Positions 10,165-18,711 are shown, counted from the stretch's first letter. The stretch: DNA of 64,000 nucleotides from Sphingomonas profundi (GCF_009739515.1 NZ_CP046535.1:744001-808000), one strand, 5' to 3'. Translations and numbers: made by a program. The notes: a model not told the origin generated them from the sequence alone.

Positions 10165-11081
10165 TCGAAGCGGCGATGATCTGGAACGAGCCGAACAACA
10201 AGTCCCACTGGGATCCCGCGCTCGATCCGGACTGGTCGATCTATGCGGACACGGTGGTCCGCGCCGGCGCCGCGATCCGCACCGCCAACCCGGCCGTGTC
10301 TCGCGTGCTGGGGGGCATGAGCCCGATCGATCCCTCGTGGCTGCAGCGCATGGAGGGGCATGGCGCGCTGGACGCGGTGGACGTGATCGCGGTGCACGGC
10401 TTTCCGCTCGACTGGAATCTGTGGCCGATCCACGCCTGGCCCGACAAGGTGGCCGAGATCGAGGCCGTGACGACCAAGCCGGTGTGGGTGACGGAGGTGG
10501 GCGTGGGATCGTTCGGCGCCGAGGAGGTGCAGGTGTTCGGCCTGAACCGCACCGCCGAGCTGCTGGTGGGCCGCGTGCCCCGCATCTTCTGGTATTCCCT
10601 GTTCGATCTGCCGATGGCGTGGGGCGCCGAGACGCGGCACCGCGAGGCTGAGGGATCCTCTTACTATCGCCACTTCTACATGGGCCTGATCCGAGAGGAC
10701 GGCACGCCGAAGCCGGCGCTCGACGATTATGCGCGGGTCGCGGGCGAGATGGGGCTGATGCAGTGGTTCCACTTCCACGATCCCCGGCTGGACGATGCGG
10801 TGGCGTGGATGAAGCGGCTGGGCACCCGATCGCTGCGCACCGGCCTCAGTTGGGCGGACAGCTTCCGCCCGAACGCGCTCGACTGGTTCGACCGGCAGAT
10901 GGAGGCGCTGGCGGACTTCGACGTGACGCTCACCTTCTGCTTCACGCCCGAGCATCTGGGCATGGCGCCGCATCATACGAGCCCGGCGGTCGATCCGCAG
11001 CAATTCGCCGATTTCTGCGGCGCCATGATCGATCGCTACGCGCCCGCGCAGGTGAGCCGGCAGCTGGCGGTGAGCGCCTGA
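10161..11081 (+). CDS. Clan GH-A-like glycoside hydrolase, apparent circularly permuted barrel
   Basis: A 306-residue protein. WNEPN at residues 8-12 (Glu10, acid/base) and VTEVG at 110-114 (Glu112, nucleophile) are the clan GH-A catalytic strands beta-4 and beta-7, followed by a beta-8-like IFWYSLFD. The chain starts at beta-4. The elements expected before WNEPN come after residue 200: QWFHFHD, the RTGLSWADS strand, VTLTFCFTPEHLG, and FADFCGAMIDRYAP, which normally leads directly into NEP. The GTG start overlaps the phosphatase stop, so a missing upstream half is unlikely. The stop shares one base with the inositol synthase start. Probably a cytoplasmic glycosidase or transglycosidase; no signal peptide. 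Substrate unknown (GH39/xylosidase-like by motif). Confidence 0.75.
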   Translation: MIEAAMIWNEPNNKSHWDPALDPDWSIYADTVVRAGAAIRTANPAVSRVLGGMSPIDPSWLQRMEGHGALDAVDVIAVHGFPLDWNLWPIHAWPDKVAEIEAVTTKPVWVTEVGVGSFGAEEVQVFGLNRTAELLVGRVPRIFWYSLFDLPMAWGAETRHREAEGSSYYRHFYMGLIREDGTPKPALDDYARVAGEMGLMQWFHFHDPRLDDAVAWMKRLGTRSLRTGLSWADSFRPNALDWFDRQMEALADFDVTLTFCFTPEHLGMAPHHTSPAVDPQQFADFCGAMIDRYAPAQVSRQLAVSA

Positions 11082-12202
11082 TGCTGCGCCCGCCCGCCCG
11101 CCCGATCCGCGTCGCCCTGATCGGCGTCGGCAATTGCGCGAGTTCGCTCGTGCAGGGCCTCAACCATTATCGTCAGGGGGCGAACGACCTCGCCGGCCTG
11201 CTGCATGCCGAGATCGGCGGCTATCGCCCCGGTGACATCCAGATCGCCGCCGCGTGGGACGTCGATTCGCGCAAGGTGGGCCAGGATGTGGCGCAGGCCA
11301 TCTTCGCCAAGCCGAACTGCACCGCCGTGTTCTGCCCCGAGGTGGAGACCACGGGCGCGGTGGTGCGGATGGGGCCGGTGCTGGATGGCGTGGCGGAGCA
11401 CATGCTCGACTATCCGCAGGAGGACCGCACCTTCCTGGTGGCCGACGCGGCCGAGCCGGACCGAGCGGCGGTGGTGGCAGCGCTGCGTGAGGCGGATGTC
11501 GACGTGGTGATGAACTACCTGCCCGTCGGCAGCCAGCAGGCGACCGAGTTCTACGCCGAGTGCGCGCTGGAGGCGGGCGTCGCCTTCGTCAACAACATCC
11601 CCGTGTTCATCGCTAGCGACCCCGCCTGGGCGGAGCGGTTCCGCGTCGCCGGCGTGCCGATCGTGGGGGACGACATCAAGGCGCAGATCGGCGCCACGAT
11701 CGTCCACCGCGTGCTGACCGATCTGTTCGCCAAGCGCGGCGCCGTGCTGGACCGGACGTACCAGCTGAACACCGGCGGCAATACCGACTTCCTCAACATG
11801 TCGAACCGCACGCGCCTCGCCTCCAAGAAGATCTCGAAGACGGAAGCGGTGCAGGCCGTGGCCGAGCATCGGCTGGCGGACGAGAACATCCACGTCGGCC
11901 CGTCCGACTATGTGGCGTGGCAGAACGACAACAAGGTCTGCTTCCTGCGGATGGAGGGGCGGCTGTTCGGCGGCGTGCCGATGAACCTGGAACTGCGCCT
12001 GTCGGTGGAGGACAGCCCGAACTCGGCGGGCGTGGCGATCGACATGGTGCGCTGCGCCCAGCTCGCCCGCGACCGCGGCATCGGCGGCCCGATCGAGCCC
12101 GCCGCCGCCTTCTTCTGCAAGCACCCGCCCAAGCAGATGACCGACGACGCCGCCTACGACGCGCTGGAGCGGTTCATCTTCGGCGACAAGCCGGCCGGCT
12201 AG
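11081..12202 (+). CDS. ino1: Inositol-3-phosphate synthase
   Basis: Converts glucose 6-phosphate to 1D-myo-inositol 3-phosphate with internal NAD redox cycling (EC 5.5.1.4). The 373-residue protein has the N-terminal ALIGVGNCASSLVQGL nucleotide-binding loop, the DIKAQIGATIVHR block, NTGGNTDFLNM and KISKTEAV, all conserved in this enzyme. The length fits the shorter actinobacterial/archaeal form. The ATG shares one base with the preceding stop. Myo-inositol is uncommon in proteobacterial lipids, so this gene in a glycan locus is the strongest hint that the cluster makes an inositol-containing glycoconjugate; that product is inference. Confidence 0.92.
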   Translation: MLRPPARPIRVALIGVGNCASSLVQGLNHYRQGANDLAGLLHAEIGGYRPGDIQIAAAWDVDSRKVGQDVAQAIFAKPNCTAVFCPEVETTGAVVRMGPVLDGVAEHMLDYPQEDRTFLVADAAEPDRAAVVAALREADVDVVMNYLPVGSQQATEFYAECALEAGVAFVNNIPVFIASDPAWAERFRVAGVPIVGDDIKAQIGATIVHRVLTDLFAKRGAVLDRTYQLNTGGNTDFLNMSNRTRLASKKISKTEAVQAVAEHRLADENIHVGPSDYVAWQNDNKVCFLRMEGRLFGGVPMNLELRLSVEDSPNSAGVAIDMVRCAQLARDRGIGGPIEPAAAFFCKHPPKQMTDDAAYDALERFIFGDKPAG

Positions 12203-12420
12203 GCGGGATCGAGTCCGCTTCGTGAGGGTGGCGTCTGCTGCTTCGTCACCCGGGAGGTGTTCCGGGATGAGGGAATCTGCGGCATCGGGAGTACAGAGGC
12301 GAGGTTCCGGTCGGCGAGGACGTGCGCGCGACCGGATCGCTTGTATTCCACCGCCCTGATCGGGCACGGAACGATCGTGGCCCCGCCCCGCGCGGCCGCG
12401 AGGGTGGCGAGGGAGGGTGT

Positions 12421-13200
12421 GTGGCGAGCTTCGATCTGTCCGGCAAGGTGGCGGTCGTCACCGGCTCGTCACGCGGCATCGGCCGCGCCATCGCCGAGGC
12501 GCTGGCCGGGCAGGGCGCCCGCGTCGTCGTCTCCAGCCGCAAGCAGGATGCGTGCGAGGCGGTGGCGGCGGAGATCAACCAGCGTCATCGCGACACGCGC
12601 GCCATCGCGATCGCCGCCAGCATCGCCGCCCGGGACGATCTCGTCCGGTTGACGGAGCAGACGATCGCACAGTGGGGGCGCATCGACATTCTCGTCTGCA
12701 ACGCCGCCAGCAATCCCTATTACGGGCCGATGTCCGGCATCTCGGACGATCAGTTCCGCAAGATCCTGGAGAACAACGTCATCGCCAACCACTGGCTGGT
12801 GCAGCTGGCGGCGCCGGGCATGGTGGAGCGCGGCGAGGGATCGATCATCATCATCTCGTCGATCGGCGGCCTGCAGGCGTCGACCACGATCGGCGCGTAC
12901 AACGTGTCGAAGGCCGCCGACTTCCAGCTGGCGCGCAACCTGGCGGCGGAGCTTGGGCCAGACGGGGTGCGGGTGAACTGCATCGCGCCGGGGCTGATCC
13001 GCACCGATTTCGCCAAGGCGCTGTGGGACGATCCGAAGATCGCCGCCAATATCGAGCGGGCGACGCCGCTGCGGCGGATCGGCGACCCGGCCGACATAGC
13101 GGGCGGCGCCGTGTTCCTGGCGTCGCCCGCCTCGCGCTACATGACCGGACAGGTGCTGGTGATCGACGGCGGCGCGACGATCATGAGCCCGGCCTTCTGA
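12421..13200 (+). CDS. SDR-family oxidoreductase
   Basis: Classical short-chain dehydrogenase of 259 residues. VVTGSSRGIGRAIAEAL binds NAD(P), NAAS lies in the NNAG position, and SSIGGLQASTTIGAYNVSK gives the Ser-Tyr-Lys triad. The C-terminus ends with GQVLVIDGGATIMSPAF. The GTG at 12421 is preferred because GGGAGGG ends a few bases upstream; the preceding 218 bases after the inositol synthase show no convincing gene. It ends 7 bases before the convergent msrB stop. Resembles DHRS4-type carbonyl reductases, but substrate is not predictable. Confidence 0.88.
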   Translation: MASFDLSGKVAVVTGSSRGIGRAIAEALAGQGARVVVSSRKQDACEAVAAEINQRHRDTRAIAIAASIAARDDLVRLTEQTIAQWGRIDILVCNAASNPYYGPMSGISDDQFRKILENNVIANHWLVQLAAPGMVERGEGSIIIISSIGGLQASTTIGAYNVSKAADFQLARNLAAELGPDGVRVNCIAPGLIRTDFAKALWDDPKIAANIERATPLRRIGDPADIAGGAVFLASPASRYMTGQVLVIDGGATIMSPAF

Positions 13201-13207
13201 CCGGGCG

Positions 13208-13657
13208 CTACGCCGCCTGATCGACCTGATCGAGATAGGCGCCATAGCCCTGCGCCGCCATCTCCTCGCGCGGCACGAAGCGCAACGAGGCGGAGTTGAT
13301 GCAGTAGCGCAGGCCGCCGCGATCGCGCGGACCGTCCGAGAATACGTGGCCGAGATGGCTGTCGCCGTGGGCCGAGCGGACCTCCGTGCGGACCATGCCG
13401 TGGCTGGCGTCGCGCAGTTCGGCGACGTTGGCCGGCTCGATCGGGCGGGTGAAGCTCGGCCAGCCGCAGCCGGATTCATACTTGTCGGCCGAGGCGAACA
13501 GCGGCTCGCCGGACACGATGTCCACGTAGATGCCGGCCTTCTTGTTGGCGAGATACGCGCCGGTGCCCGGCCGCTCGGTGCCGCTCTCCTGCGTGACGCG
13601 ATACTGTTCCGGCGTGAGCGCGGCGACGGCTTCCGGGGTCTTGCGATAGTCTGTCAT
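13208..13657 (-). CDS. msrB: Peptide-methionine (R)-S-oxide reductase MsrB
   Basis: Repairs the R-epimer of methionine sulfoxide in oxidised proteins, using thioredoxin. The 149-residue protein has SGCGWPSF with Cys64 (resolving position), HLGHVF, and [11 protein letters not shown] with catalytic Cys119. The first CxxC of the zinc-binding type is missing (DIVSGEPLF instead), so it belongs to the zinc-free MsrB form. AAGGAG lies 5 bases before the ATG. It is convergent with the SDR gene, with only 7 bases between them. Confidence 0.95.
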   Translation of the reverse strand: MTDYRKTPEAVAALTPEQYRVTQESGTERPGTGAYLANKKAGIYVDIVSGEPLFASADKYESGCGWPSFTRPIEPANVAELRDASHGMVRTEVRSAHGDSHLGHVFSDGPRDRGGLRYCINSASLRFVPREEMAAQGYGAYLDQVDQAA

Positions 13658-13745
13658 GGGGGCTCCTTGTCGGCGGCCAAGATGGGGATGCGGCGGCCTT
13701 GCGCCAAGCGGTGATCAGACTTCACCGATCGGCCGCCGCCGGCGA

Positions 13746-13967
13746 TCAGGGCTTGGCGAGCGGCTCCGCCTTCCAGCCCTCATTCTCGTGATCGGTGGTG
13801 AATTGCCCGGCGTCGGAGGTGTCGTCCGCATCGTTCGGCAGGCAGGCGGCGACGGGCCGCACCTCATCCAGCGGATCGGGTGCCACGACCTGCTCCGCGG
13901 GTTCGACCAGCGGGCGATCGGTGCTCTCGTCGATCGGGGCGTCGGGCTTCGGCGTGTCCATGGTCAT
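13746..13967 (-). CDS. Small acidic hypothetical protein
   Basis: A 73-residue protein of unknown function rich in Asp, Glu and Pro, with no Cys motif, signal peptide or membrane segment; probably disordered. The ATG at 13967 (MTMDTPKPDAP) is chosen because AGGAGG lies 5 bases upstream; a longer frame to 14018 has no such site. It lies between msrB and the DoxX-like gene on the same strand, but gaps of 58 bases or more make operon membership uncertain. Confidence 0.65.
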   Translation of the reverse strand: MTMDTPKPDAPIDESTDRPLVEPAEQVVAPDPLDEVRPVAACLPNDADDTSDAGQFTTDHENEGWKAEPLAKP

Positions 13968-14025
13968 GGTGGCCTCCTGTTGATCCGTCACCCCGGCGTA
14001 ACGATCGATCGGGGCCATGGTGCCA

Positions 14026-14451
14026 TCAGGCGGAGCGGCGGCGGCGGCCGAACGGCCAGTCCATGACGCCGCCGGCGAACAGCGCCCACCAGACGATCAC
14101 CGGCTGGAAGGCCAGGCGCGGGCCGTGATACCACCAGCCCAGCCGGGTGCCGCCGATCGCTATATGCTCCACCGCGTGGCGGATGTTGGCGGGGAACACG
14201 CAGACGGCATAGGCCGCCAGCATGATTCCGGCGATACGCCGCAGCCGCCGGTTCAGCAGCGCCAGCGCGCCGGCGATCTCGCACACGCCGGTGGCGAAGA
14301 TCACCTCGCGCGGCCATGGCACCCACGGCGGCGTGATCGCCAGGAAGCCGCCCGGCGAACGGATGTGGGCGATGCCGACGAAGAAGAAGGCCGCGGCCAG
14401 CAGCCAGCGCAGCGCTGTGCGCGCGCGCTCCAGCCGGCGCGCCTCAGCCAT
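14026..14451 (-). CDS. DoxX-like integral membrane protein
   Basis: A 141-residue inner-membrane protein with about four hydrophobic segments (near residues 14-28, 48-66, 70-86 and 115-130) and the DoxX-type N-terminal pattern ALRWLLAAAFFFVGIAHIRSP. The family is linked to redox or quinone-associated membrane complexes, but no activity is established for this type. The start overlaps the acetyltransferase stop by 8 bases, so the two genes are cotranscribed. Confidence 0.8.
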   Translation of the reverse strand: MAEARRLERARTALRWLLAAAFFFVGIAHIRSPGGFLAITPPWVPWPREVIFATGVCEIAGALALLNRRLRRIAGIMLAAYAVCVFPANIRHAVEHIAIGGTRLGWWYHGPRLAFQPVIVWWALFAGGVMDWPFGRRRRSA

Positions 14452-14938
14452 CGGCGCCGAGCGAGCGGAACATCACCAGCGCATCGACATAGCCGTGCTG
14501 CGGATGATCGAACGCGTCGGGCAGCCGCCCGACGACATCGAAGCCCAGCGCCGCCCACAGCCGCACCGCCCGCGCATTGGTGCTGACGACGAAGTTGAAC
14601 TGCATCGCCCGGTAGCCGCGCGCCTCCGCATGATCGAGCGAGTGCTGGCACATCCGGCGGGCAACGCCGCGCCCCATCTCCGCCGTGTTCGTCATGTAGC
14701 CGCAATTGGCGACGTGGCGGCCACCGCCCGGCTGGTTCGGCCGCAGATAGTAGGTGCCCAGCACCACGCCGTCCTCCTCCGCCACGAACGTCTCGCCATC
14801 GGGCGAGAGCCAGTAGGCGATCGCATCCTCCCGGCTCATGTCGCGATCGAGCGCATAGGTCTCGCCGGCGCGGATCGTCGGGCCGATGATCGACCAGATG
14901 TCGGCGGCATCGGCGGGCAGCGCGGGGCGGATCAGCAT
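14444..14938 (-). CDS. GNAT-family N-acetyltransferase
   Basis: A 164-residue acetyl-CoA-dependent N-acyltransferase. The fold is recognisable from IRPALPADAADI at the N-terminus, the strand VVLGTYYLRPN, and the acetyl-CoA pyrophosphate loop AEMGRGVARRMCQHSLDHA (R/Q-x-x-G-x-A/G type). NARAVRLWAALGFDVVGRLPDAF is the conserved C-terminal part. The ATG at 14938 (MLIRPALP) begins exactly at family homology. Overlaps the DoxX-like gene. The acceptor is unknown. Confidence 0.88.
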   Translation of the reverse strand: MLIRPALPADAADIWSIIGPTIRAGETYALDRDMSREDAIAYWLSPDGETFVAEEDGVVLGTYYLRPNQPGGGRHVANCGYMTNTAEMGRGVARRMCQHSLDHAEARGYRAMQFNFVVSTNARAVRLWAALGFDVVGRLPDAFDHPQHGYVDALVMFRSLGADG

Positions 14939-15041
14939 GGCGCGAGCCTTAGATCGCCGCCGGCCCGCCGACAATTGACCTTTGCGCAGTCGTCCGCCCG
15001 CCCGCGCGGTCGCTCCGCTGTCTCACGCAGAGACGGGATCG

Positions 15042-15060
15042 ATGATTAACCAATCATTCA
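15042..15060. promoter_or_regulatory. Palindrome with CtrA-like half site
   Basis: In the 176-base divergent region between the acetyltransferase and the small membrane peptide, ATGATT and AATCAT form 6-base inverted arms around AACC (15042-15057). The same stretch reads TTAA-N7-TTCA (15046-15060), one base off the alphaproteobacterial CtrA consensus TTAA-N7-TTAA. Either reading would make it a regulator site; the sequence alone cannot separate them. Confidence 0.3.
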
Positions 15061-15114
15061 CGTTGTTGCCTTTGCCGTGAAATCCCGCATCCTCACCCGA
15101 GGGGAGGACGGGCG

Positions 15115-15222
15115 ATGGGCTGGCAGGTGGGCATGGTGGTTGTGGGCGGCGCGGTCACGGCGGGGGCCGTGTTCGCGCGGCGTGTGTATCTGGGCTTCAT
15201 CGATCGCTGCCGCGGCTACTGA
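15115..15222 (+). CDS. Small single-pass membrane peptide
   Basis: A 35-residue reading frame starting at ATG 15115, with GGGGAGG at 15101-15107 placed 7 bases upstream. Residues 5-20 (VGMVVVGGAVTAGAVF) form one hydrophobic helix followed by the basic ARR and a short charged tail, the usual look of a small inner-membrane protein. Its end overlaps the convergent phosphatase gene by 7 bases. A longer minus-strand frame covers the same bases but lacks a ribosome site and has low-complexity composition, so I prefer this one. Function unknown. Confidence 0.5.
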   Translation: MGWQVGMVVVGGAVTAGAVFARRVYLGFIDRCRGY

Positions 15223-15839
15223 GCCGGCGGCCGCAGATCCCAGCCGCACAGGCGCGCGACGCCCGCCTCCACGGCGATCTCGCCCCAGGCGCCGGTGCGG
15301 ATCTTCAGCGATGGCAGCGCCCGCGCCTCGGCATGGAGCGCCACCTGCGCCATCAGGGCGAAGCGCGCCGATCCGTTGCTGGTGACGATCAGCAGCGTCC
15401 CGCCCATCCCCTCGGCCGCGTCGTACAGCGCGCGCCAGGCGGCGAGGCGGCTCTCCTTATCCACCAGCCAGCCGGGCGGCGGCACCGCCCGCTCGTCCCA
15501 TTGCGCGAGGGCATCGGCGCCGATGCGCGCGACGACGGCCGCGTCGGTGCGGCCCTCGTCAGGGCCATGATCGATCTCGGCGAGCCACCCGGCCGGCTCG
15601 ATCGCGGGCGGATCGGGCTGGTCGTCCAGGATCAGCGCCGCCGTCTCCTGCGTGCGGCGCAGCGGCGACACGAAGGCGCGGTCGAAGCGGATGCCGGCGC
15701 CTGCGAACCAGCCGCCGAGCGCGCGCGCCTGCGCGATGCCGCCCGGCACCAGCGGCAGATCGGTGCGTGCGCCGATCCGCAACGGCGTCTCGCCCGGCGC
15801 GAAGGTGTTGCCGTGGCGGACGATCACCAGCGTCGTCAC
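15216..15839 (-). CDS. Histidine phosphatase, coupled to kdsB
   Basis: A 207-residue histidine phosphatase. TLVIVRHGNTFAPGETPLRIGARTD carries the RHG motif whose His takes the phosphate, and IVTSNGSARFALM is the C-terminal position where a second His is usual (here TSNGS, so that His may be absent or displaced). The GTG start overlaps the kdsB stop by four bases (GTGA), so it is translated with the Kdo genes. No HAD-type KdsC gene is in the cluster; this protein may be the Kdo-8-phosphate phosphatase, but that is inference. Confidence 0.8.
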   Translation of the reverse strand: MTTLVIVRHGNTFAPGETPLRIGARTDLPLVPGGIAQARALGGWFAGAGIRFDRAFVSPLRRTQETAALILDDQPDPPAIEPAGWLAEIDHGPDEGRTDAAVVARIGADALAQWDERAVPPPGWLVDKESRLAAWRALYDAAEGMGGTLLIVTSNGSARFALMAQVALHAEARALPSLKIRTGAWGEIAVEAGVARLCGWDLRPPAQ

Positions 15840-16648
15840 AGCGGCACGAACGGATCGCCGGCCGCGTGGATCGCCGCCTCCGCCAGCGCGACATCCGCGC
15901 GCGTGTCGATGCCGGACATGGCGTGGGGCGGCGGCGGGATGTCGATCGCCATCACGTCCAGCCCCAGCTCCAGGAAGCGCAACTGCTCCAGCCCCTCCAG
16001 CGCCTCGTAGCGGGAGGGGGGGGCGTCCTCGAACCGGCGCAGCGCATCGAGCCGGTAGGCGTAGAGGCCGAGGTGGCGCAGCACCGGCGAGAGCGGCGTG
16101 GATGCCCGCAGCGCCGGCTCGTCGCGGATGGCCGGAATGATCGCCTTGGAGAACCACAGGGCGCGGCCGTCCTGCGCCCGGATGCAGGTGGTGCCGCTGA
16201 ACGGCGTATCGCCCTTGTGCCGTCGCATCGCGTCCAGCTCGTCCCAGCCGAGCCGGACGACCGGCGTGGCGACGGCCGCGCGCGACTCGCGGGCGGCGCG
16301 CAGCAGCGCGACGATCGCAGACGGCGGCACGAACGGCGCGTCCCCCTGAAGGTTCACCACGATCTCCGGCGCGATCGCCCGCGCGAGCGCCGCCGCCAGC
16401 GCGCGGCCGGTGCCGGAGGTGATGGTAGCCGCCGTCATCACCGCCTCGACACCCAGGGTCGCGGCGTGGGCGCGGATGCGATCGTCGTCGGTCGCGACGA
16501 CGATGTCGATCCCGTCGGCCAGCCGCGCCGCCTGCCGCGCCACGTTCACCACCCGCTCCAGCAGGGTGCGCCCGGCGATCGGGATCAGCGGCTTGCCGGG
16601 CAGCCGCTTCGATCCGAAGCGCGCCGGGATGACGATGAGGTCGCCCAT
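15836..16648 (-). CDS. kdsB: 3-deoxy-manno-octulosonate cytidylyltransferase
   Basis: Activates Kdo with CTP to CMP-Kdo (EC 2.7.7.38) for LPS inner core or capsule. The 270-residue protein begins VIPARFGSKRLPGKPL, the CTP-binding signature, then has VATDDDRI, VVNLQGDAPFV (metal-binding Asp) and HLGLYAYR before the C-terminal EQLRFLELG and IDTRADV. The family usually has about 245-255 residues, so this copy is slightly long. It sits 10 bases after kdsD and overlaps the phosphatase gene. Cytoplasmic. Confidence 0.93.
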   Translation of the reverse strand: MGDLIVIPARFGSKRLPGKPLIPIAGRTLLERVVNVARQAARLADGIDIVVATDDDRIRAHAATLGVEAVMTAATITSGTGRALAAALARAIAPEIVVNLQGDAPFVPPSAIVALLRAARESRAAVATPVVRLGWDELDAMRRHKGDTPFSGTTCIRAQDGRALWFSKAIIPAIRDEPALRASTPLSPVLRHLGLYAYRLDALRRFEDAPPSRYEALEGLEQLRFLELGLDVMAIDIPPPPHAMSGIDTRADVALAEAAIHAAGDPFVPL

Positions 16649-16658
16649 GGCCGGGCGG

Positions 16659-17639
16659 TCAGGCGATGCCGGCGCGCAGCACGTCGTGCACGTGGACGGC
16701 GCCGATCAGCCGATCGTCGTCGCACACGAACAGCAGGGAGACGGCATTCTCGTTCATCACCCGCAGCGCCTCCGACGCCAGCATCGACGAGCCGACCGCC
16801 AGCGGCCGCGTCGTCATGTGGCGGGCGATATTGTCGTCCAGGCTGCCGGTGGTGATGCTGCGCCGCAGATCGCCATCGGTGAAGGCGCCGACCAGCCTGC
16901 CCTCGGCATCCACCACGGCGGTGCTGCCGTAGCGCTTGCGGCTCATCTCGATCGTCGCGTCGGTCAGCGAGGCGTCGAGGCCGATCACCGGCAGCGCATC
17001 GCCCCGGCCCATCAGGTCCGCCACCGTCAGCAGCTGCGCGCCCAGCTTGCCGCCCGGGTGGAAGACGCGGAACTCGCTGGCGGAAAAGCCGCGCCGCTCG
17101 ACCAGCGCCACCGCCAGCGCATCGCCCAGGATCACCTGGATCGTGGTGGAGGTGGTGGGCGCCAGCTGGTTGGGGCACGCTTCCGGCACCCGCGGCAAAG
17201 TGAGGCAGATGTCGGCCGCGCGCCCGGCCGTGCTGTTGCGATGCGAGGTGATTACGGCGAGCACCACGTCGAAGCGGCGGCAGTAGGTGATGATGTCGGT
17301 CAGTTCGGTCGTCTCGCCGGACCAGGTGAGCGCCAGCACCATGTCATCCGAGGTGATCATGCCGAGGTCGCCGTGGCTCGCCTCCGCCGGGTGGATGTAG
17401 AGCGAGGGCGTGCCGGTGGAGGCCATGGTCGCCGCGATCTTGCGGCCGATCAGCCCGCTCTTGCCCATGCCGGTCACGATCAGGCGGCCCTTGGCGCTGC
17501 CGATCGCCGCCACCGCCGCCTCGAAAGCCTGCGACAGCTCCGGCCCGGCCAGCGCCTCCGCCAGCGCCTCCACCCCGACCATCTGGGTGCGGACGGAGCG
17601 GACCGCGGACGATATCGTGGTTTCGACCACCATGTTCAT
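16659..17639 (-). CDS. kdsD: Arabinose-5-phosphate isomerase (KpsF/GutQ family)
   Basis: Isomerises ribulose 5-phosphate to arabinose 5-phosphate, the first step to Kdo (EC 5.3.1.13). Of 326 residues, the first part is an SIS domain: RLIVTGMGKSGLIGRKIAATMASTGTPS, then HPAEASHGDLGMI and LTWSGETTEL, which carry the active-site residues. Two CBS domains occupy about 205-326. The ATG at 17639 is preferred because AAAGGG lies about 9 bases upstream; a GTG at 17648 is almost on top of it. First gene of kdsD-kdsB-phosphatase, divergent from kdsA over about 225 bases. Confidence 0.93.
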   Translation of the reverse strand: MNMVVETTISSAVRSVRTQMVGVEALAEALAGPELSQAFEAAVAAIGSAKGRLIVTGMGKSGLIGRKIAATMASTGTPSLYIHPAEASHGDLGMITSDDMVLALTWSGETTELTDIITYCRRFDVVLAVITSHRNSTAGRAADICLTLPRVPEACPNQLAPTTSTTIQVILGDALAVALVERRGFSASEFRVFHPGGKLGAQLLTVADLMGRGDALPVIGLDASLTDATIEMSRKRYGSTAVVDAEGRLVGAFTDGDLRRSITTGSLDDNIARHMTTRPLAVGSSMLASEALRVMNENAVSLLFVCDDDRLIGAVHVHDVLRAGIA

Positions 17640-17865
17640 ACGCACCACACCCTTTGCACGACCTTTTTACCTTTCGGGCGGTCGCTGTTGGCCGAAGCGA
17701 GAGCCGGCGAAGCAGCCGTAAGCCCTATCACCTCTGGGTGCAAATGCCAGCCGCGCGTGGCCGGGGCGGATTGGCTTGGCCCGCCGGCGCGGCTACGGAG
17801 CGTCGCCGGGCATGTCGTACCGGGCGGAATCGCGTCCGATCGGCGCGGCGGACAGAGGGTGCGCG

Positions 17866-18696
17866 ATGCTGTTGTGCGGTCGGGAAGTCGGGCTGGATCG
17901 CCAGCTGTTCGTGATCGCCGGTCCGTGCGTGATCGAGGACGAGGCGATGATCCTCGCCACCGCCGAGACGCTGCGCGACATCGCCGAGCGGCTGGGCGTG
18001 CTGCTGATCTTCAAAAGCTCGTTCGACAAGGCGAACCGCAGTTCCGGCACGTCGTTCCGCGGGCCGGGCATGGACGAGGGGCTGCGCATCCTGGAAAAGG
18101 TGCGCGCCGAGACCGGCCTGCCGGTGCTGACCGACGTGCACACCGCCGAGCAGGTGCCGGCGGTGGCGCAGGCGGTGGACGTGCTGCAGACGCCCGCCTT
18201 CCTGGCGCGGCAGACCGACTTCATCGAGGCGGTGGCCGTCTGCGGCAAGCCGGTGAACATCAAGAAGGCGCAGTTCATGGCGCCGGGGGACATGAAGCAC
18301 GTCGTCGCCAAGGCGCGCGCCGCCGCCACGCAGGCCGGGCGCGATCCGCACGCCTTCCTGGTGACGGAGCGGGGCGCCTCGTTCGGCTACAACAATCTCG
18401 TGTCCGACATGCGCAGCCTGGCGATCATGCGCGAGACGGGTTGCCCCGTGGTGTTCGATGCGACCCATTCGGTGCAGCTGCCGGGCGGGCAGGGCGAGCG
18501 ATCCGGCGGCCAGCGCGAGTTCGTGCCGGTGCTGGCGCAGGCGGCCGTCGCCGTCGGCATCGCGGGGGTGTTCATGGAAACGCATCCCGATCCGGACAGG
18601 GCGCTTTCCGACGGGCCGAACGCGTGGCCGCTGGCCGAGGCGGAGTCGCTGCTGCGCCGGCTGCTGGCGATCGACGCGGTGGTGAAGGGGCTGTAG
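17866..18696 (+). CDS. kdsA: 3-deoxy-8-phosphooctulonate synthase
   Basis: Condenses phosphoenolpyruvate with arabinose 5-phosphate to Kdo-8-phosphate (EC 2.5.1.55). The 276-residue TIM-barrel protein shows [65 protein letters not shown] and [16 protein letters not shown], an almost complete set of KdsA signatures. The ATG at 17866 ([12 protein letters not shown]) fits homologue starts and has AGAGGG just upstream. Divergent from kdsD, so the two halves of the Kdo pathway share one control region. Confidence 0.95.
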   Translation: MLLCGREVGLDRQLFVIAGPCVIEDEAMILATAETLRDIAERLGVLLIFKSSFDKANRSSGTSFRGPGMDEGLRILEKVRAETGLPVLTDVHTAEQVPAVAQAVDVLQTPAFLARQTDFIEAVAVCGKPVNIKKAQFMAPGDMKHVVAKARAAATQAGRDPHAFLVTERGASFGYNNLVSDMRSLAIMRETGCPVVFDATHSVQLPGGQGERSGGQREFVPVLAQAAVAVGIAGVFMETHPDPDRALSDGPNAWPLAEAESLLRRLLAIDAVVKGL

Positions 18697-18711
18697 GCGG
18701 AGCCGATGATC

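Noticed and set aside
12203..12420. A possible extra gene between inositol synthase and the SDR.
   Set aside because: Frames here lack ribosome sites and motifs; the SDR homology begins at 12421.
15058..15249. Minus-strand reading frame of 63 codons opposite the small membrane peptide.
   Set aside because: No ribosome site and composition typical of a shadow; the plus-strand peptide has a proper Shine-Dalgarno.
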